The notes: a model not told the origin generated them from the sequence alone. Shown: positions 51,462 through 60,697, counted from the stretch's first letter. The stretch is DNA of 64,000 nt from CANKJK01 sp040081715 (GCA_040081715.1 JBEBFY010000001.1:248001-312000), one strand, 5' to 3'. Made by a program: numbers and translations.

Positions 51462-52997
51462 TCAGGAGGGAACTGGGTCAGGTGGTCGCGGCGGGACCTC
51501 CGGTGCATCCAGAACCGAACGGCGGCGCAGCACCCGCATCTGCTCGGCTTCGATGGGGCCGGCCTCCCACCAGGCCATATAGGCGGCGAGAAAGCGTGCG
51601 GCCCTGGCTTCCGGTGCCGGGAGCGGACCGGGCCGTGCGTGCGCCAGGGCCTCGATCCCGGCCACCAGTCGCGGTGTGCCAGGCTGGTCGAGGCCGAACG
51701 GCCGCACGAACGCCTCAACGAACTTGCGGCCCACGTCGGCCGGAAGCGGCGTCGCAACAGCCTCAGCGAGCTGTGCGAGATGATCCTCGACCGACGCGGC
51801 CTGGGTCAGCAGCCCGCCGTTGACGTTCACCAGATGGTGAAAGTGCAGCGTGCCCTGCTGGGTCTCCTCGAACTCCGGAGCCAGCAGGGTGTAGACGGGC
51901 CGTCCCGCGATGCCGGCTTCGATCTGCGCCGAGGTGTTCACGCCGACGACGGCACGGCTGTGGTACAGCGCATCGAAGAAGGCGGACCGGCTGTCCTCGT
52001 TCTCCGGCGCGTCTCCGAGGGCGAGCGTGGTGCCGGGCCCCGACGGAAAGGTCCCGTCGGTTGCTGACCACAGCGGGACCTGCTTCGGGTGCGGCCGGAC
52101 GAGAATATTCGCACCGGCCAGCGCCTGGTGCGAGGAGGCGCGGATGCCCGCGATCCAGCGCGGCACGAACTCCGGTTCCGTCGGGGCAATCCCCTGTGTC
52201 GAGCCGAGAAACAGCACGATGGGTCTGGCGGGATCCAGGTGCCACCTGCGGCAGTACTCCTCGCGGGTCGTAGAGGGCTGCCAGGAAAACCAGTGATCGA
52301 AGTTCTGGGCGCCGGTAACCACCACACGGCCGCCCGGCACGCCGTGCAGGTCAATCGCCTCCTGCTTCTGCGTCTCGTTCCAGACGAACACCCGCTCGGG
52401 CACGATCCGCATCACACCCTTGTTCGTCAGGTTGTCCCAACTCGCGATGCAGGCCCCGGTCGGAATGCCGAGCGACTGCGCGGCGCGGACGAAGTCCACC
52501 TGATCCGACCCGATGTTGACCAGCGGGGTCACGAGCACGGCCGAGGGCTTCTGCGCCGCGATGAAGGCGCGAATCCATTCAACCACCGGCGTGGCCTCCT
52601 CCACCGCCGCCAGCGCCCGGGCGACCAGTCCCGTGGCCCGATGCCGGTGATACTGCCGGACGCGCGCCACGACCCACGCCGGCAAGGACTCCTCGCGCCG
52701 GCGGCGCAGGTGCGCGGCCTTCTCGAACCGGGGATCGAAGTACCGCAGGTAGTCGCGGTAGGCTCGTAGCTCCCGGCGCCCCATCATTCCCTGGTCGCCC
52801 CTGCGCCTCGGCAACCGTTCGCGAGTGACCTGACCAGGAAAGGCCGCCACCAGGCGATCAAGCTGCGCTGAGGCCTTCCGCGGTGTGTAGACGACGTGCA
52901 CGGAGTGACCGCGTTCGGCCAGGGCACGAATCGTGGACTCGTAGTAGAACGTGTAGCCCGCGTGCCGCATCACGAACAGGAACCGGCCTGGCGTCAC
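51462..52997 (-). CDS. Family A putative GT-B glycosyltransferase, copy 8
   Basis: 511 aa from GTG 52997, where homology begins (TPGRFLFVMRHAGYTFYYES); ATG 53066 is possible and would add 23 residues overlapping the relic upstream. It is of the second subtype, like the methyltransferase fusion: SWDNLTNKGVMR, GSDQVDFVRAA, LGSTQ in place of VCSSLF, with RPHP, NTSA and QGTLHF. It lies about 11 kb from the rest of the array, separated by transketolase and aminotransferase genes. Confidence 0.74.
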   Translation of the reverse strand: MTPGRFLFVMRHAGYTFYYESTIRALAERGHSVHVVYTPRKASAQLDRLVAAFPGQVTRERLPRRRGDQGMMGRRELRAYRDYLRYFDPRFEKAAHLRRRREESLPAWVVARVRQYHRHRATGLVARALAAVEEATPVVEWIRAFIAAQKPSAVLVTPLVNIGSDQVDFVRAAQSLGIPTGACIASWDNLTNKGVMRIVPERVFVWNETQKQEAIDLHGVPGGRVVVTGAQNFDHWFSWQPSTTREEYCRRWHLDPARPIVLFLGSTQGIAPTEPEFVPRWIAGIRASSHQALAGANILVRPHPKQVPLWSATDGTFPSGPGTTLALGDAPENEDSRSAFFDALYHSRAVVGVNTSAQIEAGIAGRPVYTLLAPEFEETQQGTLHFHHLVNVNGGLLTQAASVEDHLAQLAEAVATPLPADVGRKFVEAFVRPFGLDQPGTPRLVAGIEALAHARPGPLPAPEARAARFLAAYMAWWEAGPIEAEQMRVLRRRSVLDAPEVPPRPPDPVPS

Positions 52998-53049
52998 GGG
53001 CGTGACCGGCCGGGCATCTGCCAGCTGGGATTCATCGGCCGGCTCGCCC

Positions 53050-53172
53050 CTAGTACTTGTGCACATACGCGTCTGCAATCCGGCCATCGCCCATAAACCC
53101 GTTCGCGTAGCCCCACTGCCAGAGGTACGAATTCCGCGACCGTGGTTCCGTCGAAAGAAACTTGAAGATCAT
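53050..53172 (-). pseudogene. C-terminal relic of a TIGR04372-like glycosyltransferase
   Basis: 40 codons: IFKFLSTEPRSRNSYLWQ followed by WGYANGFMGDGRIADAYV. This lines up with the end of 45335-46654 (FKALAIE...VQKWGADEGFMGDGWIARAS). The rest of the gene is absent. It begins one base after the stop of the broken SDR, so both are part of one decayed segment. Confidence 0.65.
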
Positions 53173-53173
53173 G

Positions 53174-53850
53174 TCACTCGGCGCGCCGCACGTACTCCGC
53201 CGAGGCCTCGGCAATGAGCGGCAGGTACTTCCGGCCCCACGCCACCATGTCCTTTATACCCTCTTCGAGCGAGATCTTCGGTTCCCAACCCAGATCCTTC
53301 TTGATGAGCGACGAAGAGATCGTCGAACGGCCCCTTCAGATCGCGGGCCACCTGTTCCACCAGCGTCCGCATGGACACCAAATACGGGCTGGTCGGCGTG
53401 AGCGGATAGTTCTCGTCGGCAGGCCTGTCGACCGCACCATAGCTCTCGGAGCTACCGACCTGAATGAAGCGCTCCAGGTAGTCACGCGTCGTGAGACCCT
53501 CGACCATCTTGACGAGCGAGGTCACGTTGGTCTCGTAGAAGCGCCAGGCCTTCGTCCACGACGCTCCGTGTGCCAGCACCGCGACGTTGATGACCACCTC
53601 GGGCTTCTCGCGGTCAAAGACCTCGAACAACCGGTCCTGCTCGTAGACCATGTGGACCTGCTCGTAGCCGTACCGGGGGTCGCCCTTGCGACATCCAGCG
53701 TGAATGCCGCGGACTGCTCCGCGTTGCGCCCGATGCACACCGCGCGCTCGGCGTCGGTGTGCGTCAGCAGGTACAGGGCGGTGTGGACGCCGAATGGGCG
53801 GCTGCCCCGAGGATGATGAACGCATCACCTACCTCCTGAGCGCTATGCGC
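53174..53850 (-). pseudogene. Frameshifted, internally deleted NAD-dependent epimerase/dehydratase
   Basis: Recognisable SDR pieces occur in different frames: FIILGAA then FGVHTALYLL (frame change near 53800), CIGRNAEQSAAFTLDV then KGDPRYGYEQVHMVYEQD (near 53690), VINVAVLAHGASW, VGSSESYG, TSPYLVSM (the Lys of YxxxK is lost), then LIKKDLGWEPKISLEEGI in a third frame after about 53320. About 130 residues expected between YxxSK and the C-terminus are missing. An AGGAGG ribosome site survives near 53846. Several lesions make sequencing error an unlikely full explanation. Confidence 0.72.
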
Positions 53851-53889
53851 CGGCCGCCACGGCCGGTGCGGGCGCGATGATGAAAAGGG

Positions 53890-54714
53890 TCATTCCTCGG
53901 GTCCTCCCAATAGAGCATCACGGCAGCGCAGGCACGTCTCGCTGCAGACCGTGAGCCGCGGGTTCTCCCGCATCGCGCTTGCACAACGGTCGATGAGCGC
54001 GGCCAGCGGCGCGGCGGCGATGGTCGCCTCGCCAGCACGCGCGCGTGTCATCAGATCCGCACAGTACGGCTCGAGCCGGTCGAATCCCTTCGAGCACCCG
54101 GCCACGCGGATGCGCCTGACGCGATCATCCCGGTCCACCATCCAGCGAACGAAGGGGCGCCGGCCGGCCCGCTCCTCGGCCACGTGCACCGCCGTGCAGG
54201 AGGCCAGGCCCACGCCCAGGAACAGCACGAGAGCCTCCCGCGCCTCGAGGCGCTCCAGCGGCAGGTTCGTGGTGTCCCACGGGTGGGGAGACACAAGCGC
54301 GTCCGCGCCGTCTCCGTGCGCCAGCCACGAGTGCCAGGGATGGTCGCTCCGGCTCGTGCCGGGCCTGGCCGCAAGCGCGCGCGGCACCGCACCCATCTTC
54401 AGATCGATCGACGCGGTTTCGATGACCCACGGCACACGGGGCCGGTTCCAGCCGTCGTAGTACGCGTAGTCGCAGCCGTTGCGGAGCGGCCGGTCGTCAG
54501 CGGGAGGAGCCCAGTTCGGCTCGAAGCAGAAGGCGGGCGCCATCACGACCGGGCACGCCGCGATCAGGGCGTCCACCACCGTGTCGGCGCCACCGTCCAC
54601 GAGGCCGAAGGCCCGGAGCGACGCGTGCACGGCCACGGGACGGCCGGCGGCACCAACGTCCTCGAACGCACGCCGCAGATCGATAGCGGTGACGGCAGGA
54701 ACAGCCACGCTCAC
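53890..54714 (-). CDS. AAC(3)-family N-acetyltransferase, probably acting on an amino sugar
   Basis: 274 aa from GTG 54714 (GTGA). VHASLRAFGLVDGGADTVVD, GAVPRALAARPGTSRSDHPW and SPHPWDTTNLPLERL match the aminoglycoside 3-N-acetyltransferase fold (antibiotic NAT family). The CETCLRC motif near the C-terminus adds clustered cysteines. In glycan loci such proteins acetylate nucleotide-amino sugars; coupling to the DegT enzyme just upstream supports that here rather than drug resistance. Confidence 0.8.
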   Translation of the reverse strand: MSVAVPAVTAIDLRRAFEDVGAAGRPVAVHASLRAFGLVDGGADTVVDALIAACPVVMAPAFCFEPNWAPPADDRPLRNGCDYAYYDGWNRPRVPWVIETASIDLKMGAVPRALAARPGTSRSDHPWHSWLAHGDGADALVSPHPWDTTNLPLERLEAREALVLFLGVGLASCTAVHVAEERAGRRPFVRWMVDRDDRVRRIRVAGCSKGFDRLEPYCADLMTRARAGEATIAAAPLAALIDRCASAMRENPRLTVCSETCLRCRDALLGGPEE

Positions 54715-55919
54715 CGGAGAAACGCGCGCTCCACTTTCGCGATGGCCGTCACGATGTCCTCGGCCTCGGCGCCGGTGAAGTGCTCGTTGAAGAGGATGTT
54801 GAAGTGCCGTTCGCGCCAGTCAGTGGCGTTGGGCGTCTCGGCTGATCCGGCAAGGTAGGGCCGTACCCACGGCCACTCCGACACGACGTACCGGTAGTCG
54901 TGATTCAGATCGATGCCTTCGGCGCGCACCGCGAGGGCGAACTCCTGCTTCGTGCACGAGAGCCCGGTCGTGTCGACGCGGATCGGATAGTAGAACGGCG
55001 AATCCGCGCCCGAGATCGGCGTCCCGATGCATGTGCGCGTGCCCGCCGCAATCCCGTCGCGCAGGCGGTCGAGAAACGCCACACGACTCCTGATGGTGCC
55101 GGGGAGCTTGTCGAGCGACCGCAGGCCGATGGCGCAGGACAGCTCGTCGAGGTTGAAGTTCAGCGCCGGATGCAGAAACGTCGTCGGATCCTTGTCGTCG
55201 AAGCCTGGCTGCCAGAAGGGCTTGCCACGGTCCGCGTGCGCCCGGAGCCGGTGATACCAGTCCTCGGTCCGCGCAAACGTCACGCCCCCGCACCCGCCGG
55301 TCGCGTGCGCCTTGCGGTACATCGTCGAGAACGCGGCCACATCACCGAAGGTGCCGACTTGCGCTCCCTCGAAGGTGGCACCGTGCGCCTGGGAACAGTC
55401 CTCCACCAGCAGTACGCCGCGGGCGTTGGCCAGCCGCGCGATGGGACCAACCTCGGCAGCCCGACCGGCGGCATGGACCAGGACGATCGCGCGCACATCT
55501 GGCCCCAGGCGATCCTCCACCTCCGCAACGCCCGCGTTCGGTGTTCCAGGGGCAGAGTCGAGCAGCACCGGCACGAGGTTGTTGAGAATCACTGCGCTGA
55601 CCGTGCCGGGGTCGGTCACAGGCGAGACCAGCACCTGACTGCCCCGGGGAAGCTGCAGCGCCGCCAGGGCAACGTAGAGCGCCGCCGTCCCCGTGCTCAC
55701 GGCATCCGCGAACCCGTCCACGCCGAGTGCACGAACGAACGCCTCGGTGTAGCGACGTTCGTAGGTGTCCTGGTACCCGAAGTCCGCCTGCCGCCCTCGA
55801 TAGTGGGCAAGGAACTCGTCGAGCACCTGCATGTCGGCCTCGCCCACGAACGCCAGCCGAGGGGGCATGCGCCGAGTACGAACCGGGGTGCCGCCGTGAA
55901 TCGCGAGGGTCTCGGCCAT
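54711..55919 (-). CDS. DegT/StrS-family sugar aminotransferase
   Basis: 402 aa from ATG 55919 (TGATG overlap). VSTGTAALYVALAAL, LLVEDCSQAHGA at 170-181 and STMYRKAHATGGCGG with the PLP lysine at about K203. It is of the longer StrS/AHBA-synthase-like type. It is coupled downstream to an N-acetyltransferase and upstream to the UDP-glucose-dehydrogenase-like protein, so the product is likely an acetamido sugar acid or related sugar. Confidence 0.9.
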   Translation of the reverse strand: MAETLAIHGGTPVRTRRMPPRLAFVGEADMQVLDEFLAHYRGRQADFGYQDTYERRYTEAFVRALGVDGFADAVSTGTAALYVALAALQLPRGSQVLVSPVTDPGTVSAVILNNLVPVLLDSAPGTPNAGVAEVEDRLGPDVRAIVLVHAAGRAAEVGPIARLANARGVLLVEDCSQAHGATFEGAQVGTFGDVAAFSTMYRKAHATGGCGGVTFARTEDWYHRLRAHADRGKPFWQPGFDDKDPTTFLHPALNFNLDELSCAIGLRSLDKLPGTIRSRVAFLDRLRDGIAAGTRTCIGTPISGADSPFYYPIRVDTTGLSCTKQEFALAVRAEGIDLNHDYRYVVSEWPWVRPYLAGSAETPNATDWRERHFNILFNEHFTGAEAEDIVTAIAKVERAFLR

Positions 55920-57214
55920 CAGACCGCGGGCAGGGCGCCCGCACCGAGGCGCACCAGCTCCAGCCGGGCACCAGCGGCAGCGGCTGGCGCGAGCACACCG
56001 AACGGATCCACGACCGTGCGCCCACGCATCGCCGCAGCGAGTTCCTCTGCATTGACGCTGGCGAACTCGGGCCACGGCGTCATGATGGCGAGCAGGTCGG
56101 CTCCGCGCGCGGCCGCGAGCGCGCTCGCCACGCGCGTGACGCCGCCGGGCGTCTCGGACGCGGCCACGGCGGGGTCATAGGCGCGGACAGCCACGCCAGG
56201 AAGGGCGGCAATCAGGGCCATCGCAGGGGAATTCTTCGTGAACTGTGTGTGCTCCTTGTAGGCAAGCCCCCAGAGGCCGAGCACGATGCCTGGCCGTTCC
56301 ACCCCATGCGCGCGGAGCGTACGGAGCGCCCAGTCCCTCCGGTGTTCGCTGTTCGACAGCCACGCGTCCACGATCCCCGCGTCCGTGCCATGCGCCGAGG
56401 CCAACGCCTGCACCGACACCAGGTCCCGCGTCAGATTGCCTCCGCCGATCCCGAGTCCAGGCGTGAGATAGGCATGCGGCCCGATGCGGCGGTCGAGCCG
56501 CAGCGCCGGCGCGATCTCACGCCAGTCCGCCCCGATCGCTTCGCAGACCTCCGCCAGCATGTTCGTCGTCGAGACGGACGACACCAGGAACATGTTGATG
56601 CTGATCTTGCAGAGTTCGGCGCTCTCGTACCGCATCGGGAGAATCGGACAGTCGAATGCCTCGAGGAACTGCCGCAGTGCGTGGGGGAGCGGCGCGGCCG
56701 GATCCGGGAGGCCGACCATGTGGCGCTCGGGCTCCATCGCACGCTCGACTGCCCGGCCGAAGATCAGGGTCTCCACCTGGTAGAAGAGGTGCGGCCCTCC
56801 GGGCCGCTCCACACGGGCCTGCTCCGAACGGGTGAAGCCTGGATGCACCTGACTCAGGACCACGAGGCTCGCGCCTGACGTGGCGACCGCTGCCACCCGG
56901 GCCAGCAGGTGGCGTACCGGACCGACGTCGCTGCGACTGTGTGCATCGGTGGGTACGTCCACCGCGATGAACACGACATCGCAACGCCCCAGCGCCGAGA
57001 CATCCGAAGTGGCCGTATAACGGGGCGCGGCGGTGGCGAAGAGCTCGTCGAGGCCAGGCTCGACCACGCGGAAGCGCCCGGCCGCCACCTCGCCAGCCAG
57101 CGCCGCGTCCGGGTCGTAGGCGAGGGTCTCGAACCCCCTGGCCGCCGCGGCCAGGCTGGACACCAGGCCGAGATGCGTCAGGCCCGCATAGCCGATGACC
57201 GGCCGGGCACTCAT
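55919..57214 (-). CDS. UDP-glucose/GDP-mannose dehydrogenase-family protein lacking the catalytic Cys
   Basis: 431 aa, family length. The N-terminal NAD fold has IGYAGLTHLG; CKISINMFLVSSVS at 202-215 keeps the catalytic-region Lys and Asn; the C-terminal UDP-binding domain is present. The active-site motif, usually GGxCxPKD, reads GGGNLTRD at 257-264: the nucleophilic Cys is Asn260, and the Lys is Arg, while the Asp is kept. A normal four-electron oxidation to the uronic acid needs that Cys. The protein may stop at the aldehyde, do another reaction, or be inactive. Confidence 0.85.
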   Translation of the reverse strand: MSARPVIGYAGLTHLGLVSSLAAAARGFETLAYDPDAALAGEVAAGRFRVVEPGLDELFATAAPRYTATSDVSALGRCDVVFIAVDVPTDAHSRSDVGPVRHLLARVAAVATSGASLVVLSQVHPGFTRSEQARVERPGGPHLFYQVETLIFGRAVERAMEPERHMVGLPDPAAPLPHALRQFLEAFDCPILPMRYESAELCKISINMFLVSSVSTTNMLAEVCEAIGADWREIAPALRLDRRIGPHAYLTPGLGIGGGNLTRDLVSVQALASAHGTDAGIVDAWLSNSEHRRDWALRTLRAHGVERPGIVLGLWGLAYKEHTQFTKNSPAMALIAALPGVAVRAYDPAVAASETPGGVTRVASALAAARGADLLAIMTPWPEFASVNAEELAAAMRGRTVVDPFGVLAPAAAAGARLELVRLGAGALPAV

Positions 57215-58140
57215 CCCAGCATCTCCACGCCGAGCATCCGGCCCAGGCCGTTCAGCACGCCGTTGATCCAGATGTCGTTGTCGATGTTCGAGCCACCGCG
57301 GCGGCACAGATCCCGGAAGTAGTCGTACTCGAGGACCCAGGTGGGGTCCTGCTGCTCCAGCGTCACCACGTCCTCGGCGGGCTTGCCGCTTGGCAGCACA
57401 CGGTCCCTGAGCACGAGGGATGTCGGGCCCCACTTGCAGAGGCCGGTCACGTGGAGGCTTCCCCGCTCACCAATAAGGTCCAGACCGAAGGTGTTCCGCC
57501 ACGAGAGGAGCGTCCCTTCCAGCTTGACCACCGGCAACGAGTCGGGGAATCCCATCAGGAAGTAGTCGAATGCGGCGTTCTCGTGCTTCTGCACGGTCCA
57601 GACCTGCGGCGCCCCCGCGGGCCGGCCGAACCAGAAGAGCACCAGGTCGAGCATGTGGGACGCCAGATCCGGAATCACCCCCAGGCCCTTGTCGCGCCAC
57701 GGTGAGTTCCGGACATCGCGCGCGGTACCGTTGCCGTAGAACATGCGGCAGTGGTAGACGCGCCCGATGCGGTCTTCTTCGAGGTAGCGCTTCACCGCCG
57801 CCAGGTGCGGCTCGAAGCGGTGGTTGTAGGCCGTGTAGCAGGCGGTCCCGGTTCGGGCTGCCAGTGCCTTGAGCGCTTCCAGTTCCGTGTCCGCGGCAGC
57901 CACCAGCGGCTTCTCCACCAGCACGTGCTTGCCGTGGGACAGCAGGTACGTCAGTACAGCCACTTTGGGCTCATCCGGCGTGCAGACCAGTGCCGCGTCG
58001 TAGTCGCCGAGCGGGACGTCCTCGATCCGCGTCCAGAACGCGCCGGCAGCCACCGGGTCGACGGCACCGATCGCCTCGGCGCCCGCCACCGCGAGACGCT
58101 TCCGGCCCTGGATTCCGAGACCGACGACGACGACCTTCAT
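57211..58140 (-). CDS. Gfo/Idh/MocA-family oxidoreductase
   Basis: 309 aa. VVGLGIQGRKR at the N-terminus, VEKPLVAAA, YNHRFEPHLAAVKRYL and IPDLASHMLDL with the conserved H. The usual GxGxxG is G-L-G-I-Q-G. ATGA-coupled on both sides, with the HldE-like enzyme upstream and the dehydrogenase-like protein downstream. It should oxidise or reduce a sugar hydroxyl/keto group with NAD(P); the substrate is unknown. Confidence 0.87.
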   Translation of the reverse strand: MKVVVVGLGIQGRKRLAVAGAEAIGAVDPVAAGAFWTRIEDVPLGDYDAALVCTPDEPKVAVLTYLLSHGKHVLVEKPLVAAADTELEALKALAARTGTACYTAYNHRFEPHLAAVKRYLEEDRIGRVYHCRMFYGNGTARDVRNSPWRDKGLGVIPDLASHMLDLVLFWFGRPAGAPQVWTVQKHENAAFDYFLMGFPDSLPVVKLEGTLLSWRNTFGLDLIGERGSLHVTGLCKWGPTSLVLRDRVLPSGKPAEDVVTLEQQDPTWVLEYDYFRDLCRRGGSNIDNDIWINGVLNGLGRMLGVEMLG

Positions 58141-59699
58141 GCGAACTGCGTCTGCTTCTCGATCGCGCTGAGCTTGGCGCGCACCTGGTCCGGCGTCACC
58201 GGCGTATTGCCATCATGCTCGCAGGCCACGCCGGCCGCCATGGTGCCGAGAATGGACGCGATGACGGGATCACCCGTCGCCCGCAGCGACAGGCTGGCGT
58301 ACGACAGGAGCGCGTCTCCGGAGCCGACCGGATCCGCCACGTGCCTCGCAAACGCATCGATGGTGAAGAAGGACCGGATGTCCGCCGAGGGCGCACGATA
58401 GGTGATGATGCCGCGCGCGCCCATCTTGAGGATGAGCACCTTGCACCCCGCCCGCTTGTAGAGATCGAGGGCCAGGGGACGCACGACGGAGTCCTGATCG
58501 GCCAGGGAGAAGCGCGCTTCCTTCTCGTTCGGCGTGATCAGATCGAAGCCGTGAAAGTCGAGGATATTGCCCCACCGGCTGGCTACCTGGCTGTCGGCCA
58601 CGCGCAGCGGCCCGGTTTTGAGGGCGGCCGTGAGCTGAGGAATCGTGGCCTTCCCGAAGATCCCGTGACGGAAGTCGCTGAACACGTACGCGTCGACCTC
58701 GCCCGAGGAGAGCTGCTGGCTGAACTGGGCCACGGCCTTGTCCGAAATCGGCCGGTTATCCACCCGGTCCACCTTCAGCAGCCGGTATCCGTTGGCGATG
58801 TACGCCGCCTTGTTCGTCGTCGGCCGTGTCGGGTCGATCACGGGCAGGCACCGGATCCCATGCTTGTCCATTTCGTCGAGCACGAACCGCTTGTGCTCGT
58901 CGTCGCCAAGCACCGTGGAGAAGGTGACCTCCGCGCCGGCGGCTCGCAGGTGACGCGCCACCACGGCCGCGCCGCCCGCGAAGTCGGTCTGCTCCTCGAA
59001 CTTCACACTGAGCGTCGGCGTCTTACTGGTGCTCGACCCGATGGGCGTCGTGTAGACGTAGGAGTCGACGATCGTGTCTCCGAGCACGTGCACCCGCAGC
59101 CCCCGGCACGTCTCGAGCGCCGCCCGGAGGCCGTCGAATGTCAGGCCCTCGGACTCCATGAGCGCCATCAGCTTCTCGACTCCGATATTGGGTGGGGTTT
59201 CCTCGATGAAGCGCGACGAGGAGAAGACGACGTCTCCGGGCGTGAAGATCACCTCGCCGCCGTACGACGCCAGGATGTCCACCTCTTCCTGTGTCTTCGG
59301 ATGGAGCTTGCCGCCCTCGGTGTACTCGTACCCCTTGGCGAAGAAGTCCGGCTGGAGCTGCGACAGGCTCTCGATCGGCGTCGGCTGGTCGTCGATGATG
59401 ACGTAGTCCACAACCTCCAGGGCCGCGAGGTTCATCGCGCGCAGTTGCTGTGGGACAAACGGCCGGTAGTGCGCCTTGAGGATGAACGCGTCGGATGTCA
59501 GGCTGGCCACCAGGATGTCGGCCTTGGTCCTGGCGTACATCAGGTGACGCAGATGCCCCGGATGGACCAGGTCGAACGTGCCGTGGCACATGATGACCTT
59601 CGTCTCCCTGGGACGGGGGCCAATCAGCGCCCGCAGTTCCTCGCGCGTCTTGATCTTGCGGCGGAAGCGCTCGTCGGTGCCGTCGTGGGTCGGGGTCAT
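58137..59699 (-). CDS. Bifunctional sugar nucleotidyltransferase - PfkB-type kinase, HldE-like with swapped domains
   Basis: 520 aa from ATG 59699 (TGATG). Residues ~35-165 are a cytidylyltransferase-like domain with GTFDLVHPGH (HPGH at 46-49) and SSSRF. Residues ~210-520 are a ribokinase/PfkB domain with FAGGAAVVARHL, LITPNEKEAR and the catalytic DPVGSGDA. E. coli HldE has kinase first and adenylyltransferase second; the order is reversed here. With the SIS isomerase and transaldolase upstream it may make an NDP-heptose-like sugar. The 1,7-bisphosphate phosphatase GmhB is not seen. Confidence 0.88.
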   Translation of the reverse strand: MTPTHDGTDERFRRKIKTREELRALIGPRPRETKVIMCHGTFDLVHPGHLRHLMYARTKADILVASLTSDAFILKAHYRPFVPQQLRAMNLAALEVVDYVIIDDQPTPIESLSQLQPDFFAKGYEYTEGGKLHPKTQEEVDILASYGGEVIFTPGDVVFSSSRFIEETPPNIGVEKLMALMESEGLTFDGLRAALETCRGLRVHVLGDTIVDSYVYTTPIGSSTSKTPTLSVKFEEQTDFAGGAAVVARHLRAAGAEVTFSTVLGDDEHKRFVLDEMDKHGIRCLPVIDPTRPTTNKAAYIANGYRLLKVDRVDNRPISDKAVAQFSQQLSSGEVDAYVFSDFRHGIFGKATIPQLTAALKTGPLRVADSQVASRWGNILDFHGFDLITPNEKEARFSLADQDSVVRPLALDLYKRAGCKVLILKMGARGIITYRAPSADIRSFFTIDAFARHVADPVGSGDALLSYASLSLRATGDPVIASILGTMAAGVACEHDGNTPVTPDQVRAKLSAIEKQTQFA

Positions 59700-60697
59700 C
59701 ACCTGGCTCCGGCGAGCATACTGAACCATGTTCTGGTGGCCTGCTCGATCGAGGCAGGATCCCACACCGGAGCCTGGCGCCAGTACTCGATGTGCGTCAG
59801 CATCTCGGCGACGCCCTGCTCGAAGGACACCTGCGGCGCCCACCCGAGTTCCGTGCGGATCCTGGTGATGTCGGCCCAGGTGCAATCCGGCTCGCCCGGC
59901 CGCTTCGGCAGATACACGACGTCGCCCCCCAGCAGCTCCACGAGCCGGTTGACGGACTGCGGCCGGTCCGCGCCGGCGTTGTAGATGCCTGCGGTCCGAT
60001 CGGTCTCGGCCGCAGCCAGAAACGCACGCGCCAGGTCGGTGACGAAGACAAAGTCGCGCGTCTGTGTACCGTCGCCGACCACCGTGTAGGGCTTGCCGGC
60101 CAGCTTCTGCGCCAGAAACACGCCGAAGACCGCGCCGTACGCACCGGAGGTCCTGGACCGGGGGCCGTAGGCGTTGAAGATCCGGATCACATTGACCGGC
60201 AACTTGTAGACACGCCCCCAGTGCAGCACCGCCTGTTCGCCCTGGTATTTACTCAGGGCATAGGGGTACTCCGGCTGGATCGGCGCCTGCTCGGTGGTCG
60301 GCACGGCCGCCAGTCCGTAACAGGACGACGAGGCGGCGTAGACGAACTTCCGCACGCCAGCGGCGCGCGCGGCTTCCAGGGCGTGCACCGTGCCCATGAC
60401 GTTGGCCGACATGTAGTCCACCGGGCGCTCGATAGACGGCACGATGTCGCCGATCCCCGCGAAGTGAAACACGTAGTCGGCGCCGGCGAAGAGTGCGTCG
60501 CCCGGATGCACCTCGCGGATGTCCCGGACCGCAACCGAGAGCGCGGGGTTCCCCCGATGGTGCGCCAGATTATCGAGCCGCCCGCCAACCAGGCTGTCGA
60601 TCACCCGGACCGTCATTCCCCGCTCTAGCAGGAGATCGACCATGTGGCTTCCGATGAAGCCGGCCCCACCGGTGACGACGGCCGCTCGATTGCTCAC
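59699..60697 (-). CDS. NAD-dependent epimerase/dehydratase (extended SDR)
   Basis: 332 aa from GTG 60697 (GTGA). TGGAGFIGSH, ASSSCYG, YALSKYQGE (YxxxK), RIFNAYGPRS and DGTQTRDFVFV. It resembles UDP-glucose 4-epimerase or CDP/NDP-sugar 4,6-dehydratase-type SDRs. It is coupled to the HldE-like enzyme and to another SDR, so it probably acts on the nucleotide-sugar they make, as HldD does on ADP-heptose, although it lacks any clear HldD signature. Confidence 0.88.
   Translation of the reverse strand: MSNRAAVVTGGAGFIGSHMVDLLLERGMTVRVIDSLVGGRLDNLAHHRGNPALSVAVRDIREVHPGDALFAGADYVFHFAGIGDIVPSIERPVDYMSANVMGTVHALEAARAAGVRKFVYAASSSCYGLAAVPTTEQAPIQPEYPYALSKYQGEQAVLHWGRVYKLPVNVIRIFNAYGPRSRTSGAYGAVFGVFLAQKLAGKPYTVVGDGTQTRDFVFVTDLARAFLAAAETDRTAGIYNAGADRPQSVNRLVELLGGDVVYLPKRPGEPDCTWADITRIRTELGWAPQVSFEQGVAEMLTHIEYWRQAPVWDPASIEQATRTWFSMLAGAR

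Noticed and set aside
51427..51476. 8-bp inverted repeat (CCAGTTCC/GGAACTGG) as a terminator after the eighth family A gene
   Set aside because: Loop of about 34 bases, one arm inside the coding end, and no U-tract.
53890..54714. Aminoglycoside resistance gene
   Set aside because: The AAC(3) fold is present, but coupling to a sugar aminotransferase and the surrounding glycan genes favour acetylation of an amino sugar.
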